DNA from: Bacillota bacterium
GTDB taxonomy: Bacteria; Bacillota; Sulfobacillia; JAJZYS01; JAJYTV01
Direction: 5' to 3'
Length of the DNA stretch: 64,000 nt
NCBI GenBank assembly: GCA_021793645.1
Contig: JAJYSJ010000004.1
Location: 62,001-126,000, forward strand
In this document: in pieces, positions 36,572-48,267 of the stretch
Numbering within the stretch: position 1 is the first letter of the stretch
Layout: every line of letters starts with the position of its first letter
Made by a program: the position numbers and the translations under genes
Notes under the pieces: generated by a model
The model's database searches: none
What the model saw: the letters and a program-made list of their open reading frames with translations, nothing else
Told to the model about the DNA's origin: nothing

Positions 36572-38361
36572 CTCAGTGGCACCTCCACACGGGTCGCGGG
36601 GAGTGCGACAGCGTCGAGCGGCAGGTAGGTGACGAGCGCGGAGTAGGCGGCGCCGAGCCAGCTGACATCCTCCCCGAGGCCATGCAGCGGTGCCGGGGCG
36701 AGGTGAAGCCGCGCCAGCCACCAGCTGAGCACCAGCTTGCGACTGCTGGTTGGCAGTTCCAACACCGCCTCGTCGAGCAGCAGGGCGAACTCGAGGATCT
36801 CGGCGAGCCAGTCGCTGAGGCGCCGCGCGTGCTGCTCCTGGCTCTCTGGGTGGATGCGCAGCCAGCCGATCGCTTGCTCTGCCATCTGCCACTGCGTGCG
36901 CAGCATGCGGCCGAGGTCCCGTGCCGCAGGCATCGCTTCGGCTCGATCGATGGTCTCCTTGATCCGTTTGGACAGCGTTTCGTCGGCGTGCCAGCGGGGT
37001 GCGAAGGTTCGCAGGACCTCGAGAGCCTGTATATTCGCAGGGCCTTCCCAGACCGGCAGCACTTGGGCCTCGCGGAACATGCGAGCGGTGACGTACTCCT
37101 CGACGTAGCCGTTGCCGCCCAGAACCTCGATGGCACGGCTCGCGTTTCGCACCGCGACTTCCCCGGTGCGGTACTTTGCCAGGGCGGTTGTCAGACGGTG
37201 CCAGCCGTGCCTCTCCGGCGTCGGATCCTTGATGTAGTCGTCCAAGGCCTGAGCGGCGCAGAAGGCGAGCGCTGTGGCCGCTTCGAGCTCTGCGAGCATA
37301 GTCACGATGGTTTCCTGGACCATCGGGAATCGGTCGAGGGACTGCCCGAACGCAGAGCGCTGGGCCGCATACAGCTGGGCCTCGAGGAAGACGCGCCGGT
37401 GGATGCCGGCTGATGCGATCGCGTTGGCGATGCGTGAGAATTCGAGTGCCTCGAGCATGTGCTTGAAGCCATCCGGCGATGGGGTCACCAGTTCGGCAAG
37501 CGCCCCGTCGAGATCGATCTCGCCGGTGGCGAGGCCGGTTGTTCCCAGCTTGTCTTTCAGCCTGCGAATGCGGTAGGCATTCACCGCTCCGTCGCCCAGG
37601 AGCCGCGGCAGGAGGTAAAGGGCCAGGCCGCGCGTTCCGGCTTCGGCCCCGGGCGGGCGCGCCGTCACGAGACTGAAGTCCGCGTCGGCGTTGCTCGCGA
37701 ACCACTTCTCGCCACGCAGGGAAGCAAGCTGGGCATCCGGGTTCAGCCCGTAGCGCGCGAGGGCGGCTGCACGGTCCGCGTCGGCGATCGGCACCGCCTG
37801 CGTCGTTGCGGCGCCGGCATCCGAGCCGCCCTGCTTCTCCGTGACCCAGGTGGCTCCGTCGGCGAAGGGGCCCTCCTCGCGCACCGCGAGCTGGGGAAGG
37901 TAGCGTCGACGCTGCTCTTCACTGCCATGGCGAGCAATCACGAAGGCGGCGGAGGCGGTCAAGGTCACGGGACAGGCAAGCCCTGGGTCCGACTCGCTGA
38001 GAAGGTACAACAGGCCAAAGTGGGCGCTGTACGGCAGAGCGCTTGGTCCGTAGTTGCAGCCGATCGTCCCAAGGCCATAGACCTGGCGAACGGACTCCTC
38101 ATAGAGTGGGTTGTAACGCACGTGATTGACGACATTGCCCTGCCGGTCGTATGTCTCGAGCACCGGCCGCGCCACGCGGTCCGTATACTCCGCCTGGCGA
38201 TCGATCGCATCGCCGGAGAGCGCGCCCATGCGCTCTAAGAGCGGAAGCGCCCTTGCGTAGTCCCCATCGCCCAGGGTGCGCCGCAAATGTGCCTGAAGGT
38301 TCGGATCGATCGCAAAGAAGTTTTGCCCGCGGCCCTCCGGCCGCTCGTCGTGCACGCCCAC
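36568..38361 (-). CDS. Acyl-CoA dehydrogenase family protein (AidB-like)
   Basis: WVTEKQGGSDAGAATT; RAIEVLGGNGYVEEYVTARMFREAQVLPVWEGPANIQALEVLR; GTG start at 38361. Confidence 0.88.
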   Translation of the reverse strand: MGVHDERPEGRGQNFFAIDPNLQAHLRRTLGDGDYARALPLLERMGALSGDAIDRQAEYTDRVARPVLETYDRQGNVVNHVRYNPLYEESVRQVYGLGTIGCNYGPSALPYSAHFGLLYLLSESDPGLACPVTLTASAAFVIARHGSEEQRRRYLPQLAVREEGPFADGATWVTEKQGGSDAGAATTQAVPIADADRAAALARYGLNPDAQLASLRGEKWFASNADADFSLVTARPPGAEAGTRGLALYLLPRLLGDGAVNAYRIRRLKDKLGTTGLATGEIDLDGALAELVTPSPDGFKHMLEALEFSRIANAIASAGIHRRVFLEAQLYAAQRSAFGQSLDRFPMVQETIVTMLAELEAATALAFCAAQALDDYIKDPTPERHGWHRLTTALAKYRTGEVAVRNASRAIEVLGGNGYVEEYVTARMFREAQVLPVWEGPANIQALEVLRTFAPRWHADETLSKRIKETIDRAEAMPAARDLGRMLRTQWQMAEQAIGWLRIHPESQEQHARRLSDWLAEILEFALLLDEAVLELPTSSRKLVLSWWLARLHLAPAPLHGLGEDVSWLGAAYSALVTYLPLDAVALPATRVEVPLR

Positions 38362-38362
38362 T

Positions 38363-38785
38363 CTACCGCTTCCCTTCCTCGGACTGCTGCCTGAGCCTAC
38401 GCTGCAACTGCACGCCCAATTTGCGCTCCCAAGCGCGGAGCTCCTCGATCGCCTCCGAGATCGCGGCACGCTTGCTCTCCAGCTGGCTGATCTTCTGGCG
38501 GCCGTAGGCGAGGGTGCGCTCGAGCTGTGCAACCTCGGAGGGGTCCAGGTCGTAGAGGTCGATCATCTCGGCGATCTCGGAGAGGTTGAAGCCGAGCGAA
38601 CGCCCGCGCAGCACGAGCCGCAGACGGACGCGGTCGCGCTCGCTGAACACGCGACGCTGGCCTTGTCGGGCCGGCTCTACGAGGCCGCAGCTTTCGTAGT
38701 GGCGGATGGTGCGAGCCGTGACGTCGAACTCTTGGCAAAGCTGGGTGATGGAGTAGACGCGCCCGCCGTTTTCTACGCAGATCAC
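38363..38785 (-). CDS. MerR-family transcriptional regulator
   Basis: YSITQLCQEFDVTARTIRHYESCGLVEPARQGQRRVFSERDRVRLRLVLRGRSLGFNLSEI. Confidence 0.92.
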   Translation of the reverse strand: MICVENGGRVYSITQLCQEFDVTARTIRHYESCGLVEPARQGQRRVFSERDRVRLRLVLRGRSLGFNLSEIAEMIDLYDLDPSEVAQLERTLAYGRQKISQLESKRAAISEAIEELRAWERKLGVQLQRRLRQQSEEGKR

Positions 38786-38814
38786 CTCCTCCGGTACACT
38801 GCTCTCCTGCCGTC

Positions 38815-38843
38815 ACCGTACCTTACGTTAACGTAAGGGTCAA
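38815..38843 (-). promoter_or_regulatory. MerR-type promoter with palindromic operator
   Basis: TTGACC - 17 nt - TACGGT with CCTTACGTTAACGTAAGG (38821..38838) filling the spacer. Confidence 0.8.
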
Positions 38844-38931
38844 TGTGGTGTGCGGCCGCGAGGAATCACTGCGCAGACGGGGAACTACTCGAACGCAGGG
38901 GCCAATTGGACCGCACGGGGAAGGGAAAGCC

Positions 38932-39687
38932 TTGATCTACCTCAAGAGGCCGCAAGAGATCAAACGCATGGGCGAGGGAGGCCGTATCCTGGCCACCGTC
39001 ATGGAGGACGTCCACCGGGAGATCCGCGCGGGGATTACGCCGCAGCAACTCGACACGCTCGCGCGGCGCGGTATTCGCGCGCGCAGGGCGCTGCCGGCCC
39101 AGCTTGGCTACCGCAGCTACCCGGCCAGCATCTGCGTCTCGCCGAACGAGGTCGTGGTGCACGGCATACCCGACGACCGGCGCTTCGTGGACGGTGATGT
39201 CGTCTCGATCGACTTTGCCATCATTTATGACGGCTACTATGTCGACATGGCCCGGACCTATCCGGTCGGTACCGTCTCAAAGGAGGCCATGCACCTGATC
39301 GAAGAGACGCGGGAGGCCTTCGCGAAGGGATTTGCCGAGGCCCACGCAGGGAACCGGATCGGGGACATCGCGCACGCCATCGAGACGCACCTTGTGGCGC
39401 AGAAGCTCTTTGCCGTGCGGGAGTTCATCGGGCACGGCATCGGCCGCTCGTTCCATGAAGAGCCGGACGTGCCGAATGTCGGGGAGGCAGGCCGTGGAGC
39501 GCCCCTACGCGTGGGGTTGACGCTCGCGATCGAGCCGATGGTCACGGTGCACGAGCCTCGCGTCGAGATCATGGAGGACGGCTGGACCGCCACGACAGGA
39601 GATGGCAACCTCGCCGCACATTACGAAAACACCGTGGCGATTACCGAGGACGGACCGATCTGCCTGACGGCAGGCGCCGAACACTAA
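38932..39687 (+). CDS. map: Methionine aminopeptidase type I
   Basis: GYRSYPASICVSPNEVVVHGIPD, GHGIGRSFHEEPDVPN; TTG start at 38932. Confidence 0.95.
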   Translation: MIYLKRPQEIKRMGEGGRILATVMEDVHREIRAGITPQQLDTLARRGIRARRALPAQLGYRSYPASICVSPNEVVVHGIPDDRRFVDGDVVSIDFAIIYDGYYVDMARTYPVGTVSKEAMHLIEETREAFAKGFAEAHAGNRIGDIAHAIETHLVAQKLFAVREFIGHGIGRSFHEEPDVPNVGEAGRGAPLRVGLTLAIEPMVTVHEPRVEIMEDGWTATTGDGNLAAHYENTVAITEDGPICLTAGAEH

Positions 39688-39748
39688 CCTGTTCCCGCGC
39701 GGGCCTCTGCTATAATGCAGGGGAACTTTGGGCCGCTGGAGGAACTAC

Positions 39749-40777
39749 ATGTCCCCTGACTTCCTCGCGGCTTGCCGGCGCCAGCCGGCGGGCGGCACGC
39801 CGGTCTGGTTCATGCGCCAGGCGGGTCGCTATCAGCCGGAATATCGGAAGATCCGCGAACGCCGCTCGCTGCTGGAGATCTGCGCTTTGCCGGATATCTG
39901 CACCGAGGTGACGCTCCTTCCTGTGCACCAACTCGGTGTCGATGCCGCGATCCTCTTCTCCGACATCACCGTGCCGCTGCTTGCCGTCGGCGTCCACCTG
40001 CGCATCGAGGAGAATGTCGGGCCCGTCATCGAGCGGCCCTTTACCTCTGCGCAAGACATCGAGCGCCTGCGCCCACTCGTCCCGGAGGAAGACGAGCCCT
40101 ACGTGTCGGCGGCTGTGGGGCAGATTGTTTCCGAACTTAATGGACTGCCCCTGATCGGCTTTGGTGGCGGGCCGTTCACCCTTGCGAGCTACCTCGTGGA
40201 GGGTGGGCCGTCGCGCCAGTATCTGAAGGTCAAGGGCTTGATGTGGGAAGACCCGGCAACCTTTCGGCGCCTGCTCGAACGCCTCGCGGAGATCACGTTC
40301 GCGCACCTCGAGGCGCAGGTACGCGCCGGGGCTGCGGCGCTGCAGATCTTCGACAGCTGGATCGGCAGTCTGACGCCGTACGATTACCGCACCCATGTCC
40401 TGCCTGTGATGCAGGGACTGTTCGCCCGCCTGCGATCTCTTTCTGTGCCGACGATCTACTTCGGCGTCGAGACCGCGGGGCTGCTGCCGCTGATGGCCGA
40501 GGCCGGCGCCGATGCCCTCGGCGTCGATTGGCGAGTCGATCTTGCGGAAGCTTGGCGCGTGGTAGGAACCCGCCATGCCATCCAGGGCAACCTAGATCCG
40601 GCGCTGCTCTTGGGGCCTTGGCCCGAGGTGGAGCGCGGTACGCGCAGGGTGCTCGCGGCAGCGAACGCTCGGCCCGGACACATCTTCAATCTCGGGCACG
40701 GCGTATTGCCCACGACCCCGCCGGATATCCTGCGGCGCGTCGTGGATCTCGTCCACGCATCGCCTGCGGAGATGTAG
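39749..40777 (+). CDS. hemE: Uroporphyrinogen decarboxylase
   Basis: PVWFMRQAGRYQPEYRKIR, GFGGGPFTLASYLVEGGPS; SD TGGAGGA. Confidence 0.96.
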   Translation: MSPDFLAACRRQPAGGTPVWFMRQAGRYQPEYRKIRERRSLLEICALPDICTEVTLLPVHQLGVDAAILFSDITVPLLAVGVHLRIEENVGPVIERPFTSAQDIERLRPLVPEEDEPYVSAAVGQIVSELNGLPLIGFGGGPFTLASYLVEGGPSRQYLKVKGLMWEDPATFRRLLERLAEITFAHLEAQVRAGAAALQIFDSWIGSLTPYDYRTHVLPVMQGLFARLRSLSVPTIYFGVETAGLLPLMAEAGADALGVDWRVDLAEAWRVVGTRHAIQGNLDPALLLGPWPEVERGTRRVLAAANARPGHIFNLGHGVLPTTPPDILRRVVDLVHASPAEM

Positions 40778-40789
40778 GGAGGTTTTCGG

Positions 40790-41713
40790 ATGGAGAAGCC
40801 CCATGGCGTCCTGGTCATGGCATATGGCACACCGAAGAACATGGAGGAGGTGCCCGCCTACTACACCCACATCAGGGGTGGCAGGCCGCCCAGCAGAGAA
40901 TTGCTGGAAGAGCTTGAGGGCCGGTACCGCGCGATCGGTGGCCATTCGCCGCTGCACGAGATCACCCGCGCGCAGGCGAAGGGCATCGAAGATGCGCTGC
41001 GCGAGGACGGGGAGGGCCGGTACAAGGTATACCTCGGCATGAAGCACACCGCACCCTTCATCGAGGACGCGGTCGATGAGATGCGTGAGGACGGCATCGA
41101 ACGTGCCGCAGCGCTGGTGCTTGCGCCCCACTACTCGAAGATGAGCGTCGGGAGCTACTTCGAGCGCGTCCGCAGCCACAACGCGGACAAGAAGCCGGAG
41201 TTCCACTTCATCGACCACTGGCACGCTGAGGAGGACTTCCTGGACTTCGCCGCGCAGCGGGTCGAGAAAGCGCTGCAAGAGTTCCCCAAGGAGGTCCGCG
41301 ACGACGTACGCGTGGTGTTCTCGGCGCACAGCTTGCCCGCACGCATCCTGCGCGAGGGGGACCCGTATGCGGACCAGTTGCACGAAACAGGCGACCTGAT
41401 CGCGCGCCGCCTCGGGCTGCGCCACTGGCTGTTCGGTTGGCAGAGTGCCGGCCGCACCGACGACGAATGGCTGGGACCGGACATCCGCGAGGTGATCAAG
41501 GAACTGCGCCGCGACGGTCATGGCCATGTCCTGCTGTGTCCCGTAGGATTCGTCGCGGACCATCTCGAGGTGCTCTACGACGTCGACATCGAGGCGCAGG
41601 CACTGGCGAAGGATCTGGATCTTGTGCTCCACCGCACCGAGTCGCCGAACGCGGACCCCGCCTTCACGCATGCGCTCGCGGGCGTGGTGCGCAGGCGCCT
41701 TCAGCAGCCATGA
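40790..41713 (+). CDS. hemH: Ferrochelatase (coproporphyrin-type)
   Basis: GVLVMAYGTPKNMEEVPAYYTHIRGGRPP; FSAHSLPARI; CPVGFVADHLEVLYDVDIEA. Confidence 0.95.
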   Translation: MEKPHGVLVMAYGTPKNMEEVPAYYTHIRGGRPPSRELLEELEGRYRAIGGHSPLHEITRAQAKGIEDALREDGEGRYKVYLGMKHTAPFIEDAVDEMREDGIERAAALVLAPHYSKMSVGSYFERVRSHNADKKPEFHFIDHWHAEEDFLDFAAQRVEKALQEFPKEVRDDVRVVFSAHSLPARILREGDPYADQLHETGDLIARRLGLRHWLFGWQSAGRTDDEWLGPDIREVIKELRRDGHGHVLLCPVGFVADHLEVLYDVDIEAQALAKDLDLVLHRTESPNADPAFTHALAGVVRRRLQQP

Positions 41714-43122
41714 GCCGCATTGCGATCGTGGGAGGGGGCATGGCCGGCCTCTCGGCAGCCTGGGAGATCCAGCGGCAAGGGTCGGCCGAGGCGGTCGTCC
41801 TGGAGGCGTCGCGGAACTTCGGCGGCAAGCTGAGGACCGAGCGCGTGTCCGGGTTTCTCCTGGAGGAGGGCCCGGACTCCTTCCTCGTTCGCAAGCCTGC
41901 GGCTGTCCAGTTGTGCCGCGAGATCGGGATCGGCGATGAACTGGTGCCGATCTCGGCCAACGGACAGGGGAGTGCCATCTACAGCGGCGGCAGGCTGCAC
42001 GCGATTCCTCCCGGCTTGATGCTGGGTCTGCCGACGGAAATCTGGCCATTTTTGCGCAGCGGACTGCTGTCCTTTGGAGGGAAGGCGCGGGCGATCGGCG
42101 ATCTGCTGATCGGCCCGGAAGGGGCGGAGGGGGACCGTCCCCTCGGTCCGTTCGTGGCACGCCGCGTCGGGCGTCAGGTATTGGAGCGGCTTGTCGAGCC
42201 TTTGCTTTCCGGCATCTACGCGGGCGATGTCGCAGCGATGAGCACCGAGGCGACATTCCCCCAGCTGCTGGAACTGGAGCGCCGGGACGGCTCGCTTCTG
42301 AAGGGAGCGCGGCGCATGCGCCGGACTGCCCCACCGGTCAAGACGCCGCGGGAACCGATGTTCATGACGCTGCGAGGCGGCCTCGGCCGGCTGCCGGAGG
42401 CGCTTTGCGCAGCGCTGCCCGCAGCCTGGCTGCGGCAAGAGAGTCAGGTAGCGGCGGTCCATGCCGCAAATGACGGCTACCTTCTGACGCTCGTGGACGG
42501 TGAGGAGATCGCCGCGGACGCGGTCATCCTCGCGCTGCCTGCGCCGAAGACAGCGCTCGCTGTGCAGGAGATCGCGCCGCAAACGGCGCTTGAGCTGTTC
42601 TCGATCCCGTACGCCTCGCTGGCCGTGGCTTCGCTGGCATTCGCGGCCGAAGACTTTTCCGCCCCGCTGCGCGGTTCCGGGTTTCTCGTGCCGCGCGGTG
42701 CTGGGCTGCAGATCACTGCCTGTACCTACGTCGTCAACAAGTGGCCGCACGAAAGCGAAGGCGGCGTTCTCCTGCGCTGCTATGTCGGGCGGGCGAACGA
42801 GAGTCCGCTGCAGCAAGGAGATGAAGAACTGCTTGCTGCGGTGCGCGAGGACCTGCGCAGGGTGCTTGGGGTCACGGCGCAGCCGCGCCTTGCGCGGGTC
42901 TTCCGCTGGCCCGACGCGATGCCGCAGTACACCGTCGGGCACCTTGCACGCATCGCCCGAGCCCGTGCGGGTCTGGCGAAACACCCGCGCATCCAGTTGT
43001 GCGGCTCTGCCTATGACGGGGTGGGCATCCCGGATGTCATCCGTCAGGGCCGCGAAGCGGCGCAGGCAGCACTCTCGGCATTGAAGGAGCCGGCAAGGGA
43101 GGAGTCGACACGCAAGAGCTAG
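41710..43122 (+). CDS. hemY: Protoporphyrinogen/coproporphyrinogen III oxidase
   Basis: IAIVGGGMAGLSAAWEIQRQG; EEGPDSFL; ATGA overlap with hemH. Confidence 0.94.
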   Translation: MSRIAIVGGGMAGLSAAWEIQRQGSAEAVVLEASRNFGGKLRTERVSGFLLEEGPDSFLVRKPAAVQLCREIGIGDELVPISANGQGSAIYSGGRLHAIPPGLMLGLPTEIWPFLRSGLLSFGGKARAIGDLLIGPEGAEGDRPLGPFVARRVGRQVLERLVEPLLSGIYAGDVAAMSTEATFPQLLELERRDGSLLKGARRMRRTAPPVKTPREPMFMTLRGGLGRLPEALCAALPAAWLRQESQVAAVHAANDGYLLTLVDGEEIAADAVILALPAPKTALAVQEIAPQTALELFSIPYASLAVASLAFAAEDFSAPLRGSGFLVPRGAGLQITACTYVVNKWPHESEGGVLLRCYVGRANESPLQQGDEELLAAVREDLRRVLGVTAQPRLARVFRWPDAMPQYTVGHLARIARARAGLAKHPRIQLCGSAYDGVGIPDVIRQGREAAQAALSALKEPAREESTRKS

Positions 43123-43870
43123 TGGACGCGGAGCGGAGCCGCCTTTCGGCCCGCTTTCCCGAGATTGCGAAGACACCCGTCCCGCCCCCTGCGCCGCGTA
43201 GGCCGAGCTGTGCGGAGGAACTGGGTGCACTGATCGATCACACGCTCCTCAAGCCGGAGGCGACATGGCGCGACGCTGAGGAGACCTGTCTTGAGGCGAT
43301 CGCAATGCGGTGCGCTGCGGCGTGCCTGGCGCCGCGCTTTGCGAAGAGGGCCGGGGCAATTCTCCGGGGAAGCGGCGTTAGGCTATGCGTGGTCGTCGGC
43401 TTCCCCCACGGCAACGAGACACCTGAGCAGAAAGCGTTCTCGGCCGCGCAGGCGACTGCACAGGGAGCGCAGGAAATCGACATGGTCCTCTCGATCGGTG
43501 CACTGCGCGAGGGCGAGTTCCTGGCCGTATATGAGGAGATCCAAGGCGTACGGGCTGCGGCGCAGGACGCACTGCTCAAGGTCATCCTGGAAACCGCCGC
43601 GCTGACCGATCAGGAGAAGGTTCAGGGGGCGCTGCTCGCTGCCTGGGCCGGCGCGGACTACGTCAAGACCTCGACCGGATTCGGCGCCGGAGGCGCCACC
43701 GTGCGCGACGTCGCACTGCTGCGCACTGCGGTGGGGGGGCTCAGCGGTGTCAAGGCGTCCGGCGGCATCCGCAGCCTTGAGGATGCACTTGCGATGCTCG
43801 AGGCCGGTGCGAGCCGCCTTGGCATGAGCGCAACCCGCCAGGTGCTGGTGCGCTATGAGGAGGCGCGCTG

Positions 43871-43871
<1 letters not shown>
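43122..43871 (+). CDS. deoC: Deoxyribose-phosphate aldolase
   Basis: LIDHTLLKPEATW; VVVGFPHGNETPEQKAFSA; VKTSTGFGAGGATV. Confidence 0.95.
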
Positions 43872-45180
<1,309 letters not shown>

Positions 45181-45184
<4 letters not shown>

Positions 45185-45597
45185 CAGAACTGCACCCGCC
45201 GGAGGATCTCCTGGAAGCGGCACGGGCCGCACAGTCCAGAGCGTACGCTCCGTATTCTCGCTTTCACGTCGGCGCGGCGGTGCGACTGGCGGACGGCAGC
45301 GTCGTATCCGCTGCGAACGTCGAAAACGCATCCTACGGCCTTTCCTGCTGCGCTGAGCGGGCGGCAGTCTTTACCGCCGTTGCCCAGGGCGCGCGCGAAC
45401 TGCGCGAAGTGCTGGTGGTCGCCGATACAGACCGCCCTGTACCCCCTTGCGGCGCCTGCCGCCAGGTTTTGTCGGAGTTTTTGCCGGCGGATGCCGCCGT
45501 ATGGCTTGTCGGTCGCAATGGACGATCCTCTCGCACCACGATGGGAGAGATCCTGCCTGGCGCATTCGGCCCGCGCGATCTTGGCATGGGCATCTGA
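45181..45597 (+). CDS. cdd: Cytidine deaminase
   Basis: YSRFHVGAAVRLADGSVV, NVENASYGLSCCAERAA, PPCGACRQVLSEF. Confidence 0.95.
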
Positions 45598-45615
45598 ACG
45601 AGCACCGAAAAGAAG

Positions 45616-45644
45616 AGATCCGGGCTGGGCAGGCCCGGATCTTT
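45616..45644 (+). terminator. Terminator after cdd
   Basis: AGATCCGGGC...GCCCGGATCT-TTC. Confidence 0.7.
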
Positions 45645-45717
45645 CACTTTAGAGCGTCGGGCATGGGTCCGGATCGAGAGGATCAGTGCTTGGAGGCAAT
45701 CCTAAAGCGGCGATGTG

Positions 45718-46656
45718 TCAGCGCCCGACTGCACGCCGGACGATGCGGCTTTCGCAGATCGCAGCGAGGGCGCAGGTGCCGCAGCCGTCGCAGTCGTCTT
45801 TCGCGGACTGCAGGGGTTCACTCTGGCTCTTCTCCCTTTGCGCGCGCCGGGCGGCAAGGTCTACGGGATCCGGGTCACGGGACGGATCAGTGCCGGACCC
45901 GCCTCCATCTGGCCCACCGTCGAGGCCGATCCGACGAGAGTGCATCTCGATGTCGTGCGCCACTCGTGCCAGCATGTCGTCTCCCGAGAAGCCGAGCACT
46001 TCGGCGTCCGCTCCCAGCGCATCTTGCATTTCCTGCATGATCCGCAAAAGCTCGTCGCGCATATCCCTCAGCGCCGTGCGGCGCTGAGGTGAAAGCTTCG
46101 GCAGCGCACGCGAGAGATACTCATCGCAGAATGCCTGATGACGTGACTCGTCGATCAGGATGCGCTGAGACATGTCGCCGAACAGGGCGTCCTGCCGCGT
46201 CTTCGAGAAGAGCTGGTAGAACTGCTTGGCGAAGAGGTCGGACACGAGGATGCCGAAGACCCAGTCGACCCGATCGCCTTGGCGCAGCCGGTGGTGGTAC
46301 CGGAGCATTGCAGGGAGCTTGCGGATCGCGATGGGATCGTGCTGCAGTCGGTGGTACAGACGCGTCAGAACCTCGAAGTGCCGCGCCTCGTCGAGGAGAA
46401 AGGTGGATAGGTAGAGCTGGCCGGTCGCTTCGCCGGCTAATGCGAGCTGCGGCAAGACGTTCGCCGCGCCCAGCATGGCGGACTGCTCCCCGAGGTAAAC
46501 AGGGCTCAGGACACGCGCCAGCGCTTCACTCTCCCGGTCGGAAAGCTCTACGGGCGCCTGCCAGTCGATGTCGTCGGAAGTCCAGCCGACGTGGGCGCCC
46601 TTGTGGTAGAGGCGGAGCAGGAGGTCATCGCTTAGATCAGGCATAAGACGGAACAT
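45718..46656 (-). CDS. Ferritin-like diiron (R2-like/AurF-like) oxidase with C-terminal Cys cluster
   Basis: GEQSAM...LLDEARHFE...LIDESRHQAFCDEY metal motifs; C-terminal CDGCGTCALAAIC. Confidence 0.75.
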   Translation of the reverse strand: MFRLMPDLSDDLLLRLYHKGAHVGWTSDDIDWQAPVELSDRESEALARVLSPVYLGEQSAMLGAANVLPQLALAGEATGQLYLSTFLLDEARHFEVLTRLYHRLQHDPIAIRKLPAMLRYHHRLRQGDRVDWVFGILVSDLFAKQFYQLFSKTRQDALFGDMSQRILIDESRHQAFCDEYLSRALPKLSPQRRTALRDMRDELLRIMQEMQDALGADAEVLGFSGDDMLARVAHDIEMHSRRIGLDGGPDGGGSGTDPSRDPDPVDLAARRAQREKSQSEPLQSAKDDCDGCGTCALAAICESRIVRRAVGR

Positions 46657-46970
46657 GTACAGCCTCGCTTTCGGGGCCCGCAGGCCCTTCGAAAATGAAA
46701 GCCCACTTTACATTACCATACCGGTCGTCTCGCCGCCGTTCACAGGACCCTGTTCGCCTGGGCGAGCGTGTTCTTCCTCGTAGGCTCCGTCCTCGTATGG
46801 CAGGAAAGGTGCGATAATCGTCCGTCCCAGCTGCGCATTGAGGGATCATCCCACATGGCGCAGCCGGCACTGCACCTCTTCGACGAGGCGAAGACGGGAT
46901 GCGAGCCGCCCAGGGGCTGAGAGGCACCGAACACGGTTTTTGGAGCGACGGTTTCGGCGGCCCATCGGTT

Positions 46971-48185
46971 CTACTCCTGCGAGAGCAGCCCAAGCCGTGC
47001 CGCCAGTGCGCGCGTCGTCGGCACTTGCAAGATGACCGTGACAAGCAGTGCGACCGTCACCGTAGCTGCGATCTGGGGTGCGCCGGGTGTACCTGAAGCG
47101 AGAAGCAGCGCTGCGAGGGCTGCAGGAACAACGCCTGTTTCGCGTACCCAGGATGTGAACAGGATTTCCTTTCCCGTCCAGCGTGCACGGCGATCCAGAC
47201 GCAGGAGCTGGACCGTCAGGGGCCTGGCGACGAGGATCAGGACGAGGACAACACCGAATGCGGGCAGCCACAGGGGCAGTACGACATGCAGGGAGAGACT
47301 CGCGCCGAGCAGGGTGAAGACGAGGATGCGCACGGCCCGTCCGGTAGTTCCGGCATGGTACTCGTAAAAGTTCAGCGCCACCGGGTCCGCGCGGCCTGCA
47401 CGGCGGTGCGCGCGACCGGTGAGCAGGCCGGCAACGAATGCGGAGAGGAAGCCGCTCGCCCCGAGTGCCGAAGCCAGCCCGTAGGAGAGGAGCACCGCGA
47501 CGAGTGCGACGAGGGGCCGGACCGTATGCGCCCTTTGGCCCAGCCTCCGCTCCGCGATGTGGCTGACGGCACCGAGTACGACGCCGACGGCGGCTCCGAC
47601 GAGGAACTGCCAGAGCAGTGTTCCACCTGCCGCGAGCAGGTCGAGCCGGCGGCTTCTGACGACTCCTGAGGCGACCGCGGCTAGCGATGCGGCGGTGGCG
47701 TCGTTCGCCGCGGACTCGGCGAGTGCCAGTGCAGCGAGACGGCGCCGGATCGGCAACGCCGCGAAGAGCGGCGCGATGACCGCGGGATCGGTAGGAGCCA
47801 CGACCGCGCCGAGCAGCAACGAGATTGGCCAGGACACGCCGAGCAGGTAGTGTCCGGCAACGGCCACGATCCCACCCGTCAGGAGGACACCGACGGTTGC
47901 GAGCCAGAACACCCCGGCCGCAGCGCTGCGAAGGTCGTCGCCGTTCAGGCTTCGACCCCCCTCGAACAGCAGATACGCTGCGCCGAACAGCACGATCACT
48001 TGGGTCAACACCGGAAAAGCATGCGGCACAAGGAGACCGACGCCTGGTCCGAGGACAATGCCCAGCAGAAGGAAGAGGACGATGTCGGGCAGGCGGAGAA
48101 GATTGGCAAGCTCTCCGAGCGCCACGCCTAGCATGATGGCAAGCCCAAGGCCCAAGAGGGCCGCGGAGACGGCGGGATCCGCCAT
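46971..48185 (-). CDS. Cation:proton antiporter (CPA1/NhaP-like)
   Basis: LLGAVVAPTDPAVIAPLFAALPIRRRLAALALAESAANDATAA. Confidence 0.9.
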   Translation of the reverse strand: MADPAVSAALLGLGLAIMLGVALGELANLLRLPDIVLFLLLGIVLGPGVGLLVPHAFPVLTQVIVLFGAAYLLFEGGRSLNGDDLRSAAAGVFWLATVGVLLTGGIVAVAGHYLLGVSWPISLLLGAVVAPTDPAVIAPLFAALPIRRRLAALALAESAANDATAASLAAVASGVVRSRRLDLLAAGGTLLWQFLVGAAVGVVLGAVSHIAERRLGQRAHTVRPLVALVAVLLSYGLASALGASGFLSAFVAGLLTGRAHRRAGRADPVALNFYEYHAGTTGRAVRILVFTLLGASLSLHVVLPLWLPAFGVVLVLILVARPLTVQLLRLDRRARWTGKEILFTSWVRETGVVPAALAALLLASGTPGAPQIAATVTVALLVTVILQVPTTRALAARLGLLSQE

Positions 48186-48267
48186 GGCTCGCCCTCCCTT
48201 CGACAAGGACTTCTTGGCGTGTGTGTCCCCTACCTCCTGTGGCAAGTACTCGAAAAGGGGTGCCTCC

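Noticed and set aside
36572-37705. N-terminal extension of the acyl-CoA ligase ORF (869 aa)
   Set aside because: Extension is antisense-like Arg/Pro-rich sequence inside the overlapping acyl-CoA dehydrogenase gene; real start is ATG 36571.
46890-46925. TPP-riboswitch-like string GGGATGCGAGCC...GGGGCTGAGAGG
   Set aside because: Second half of the aptamer (CCTGATCTGGATAATGCC-like) is missing and no thiamine gene lies downstream on that strand.
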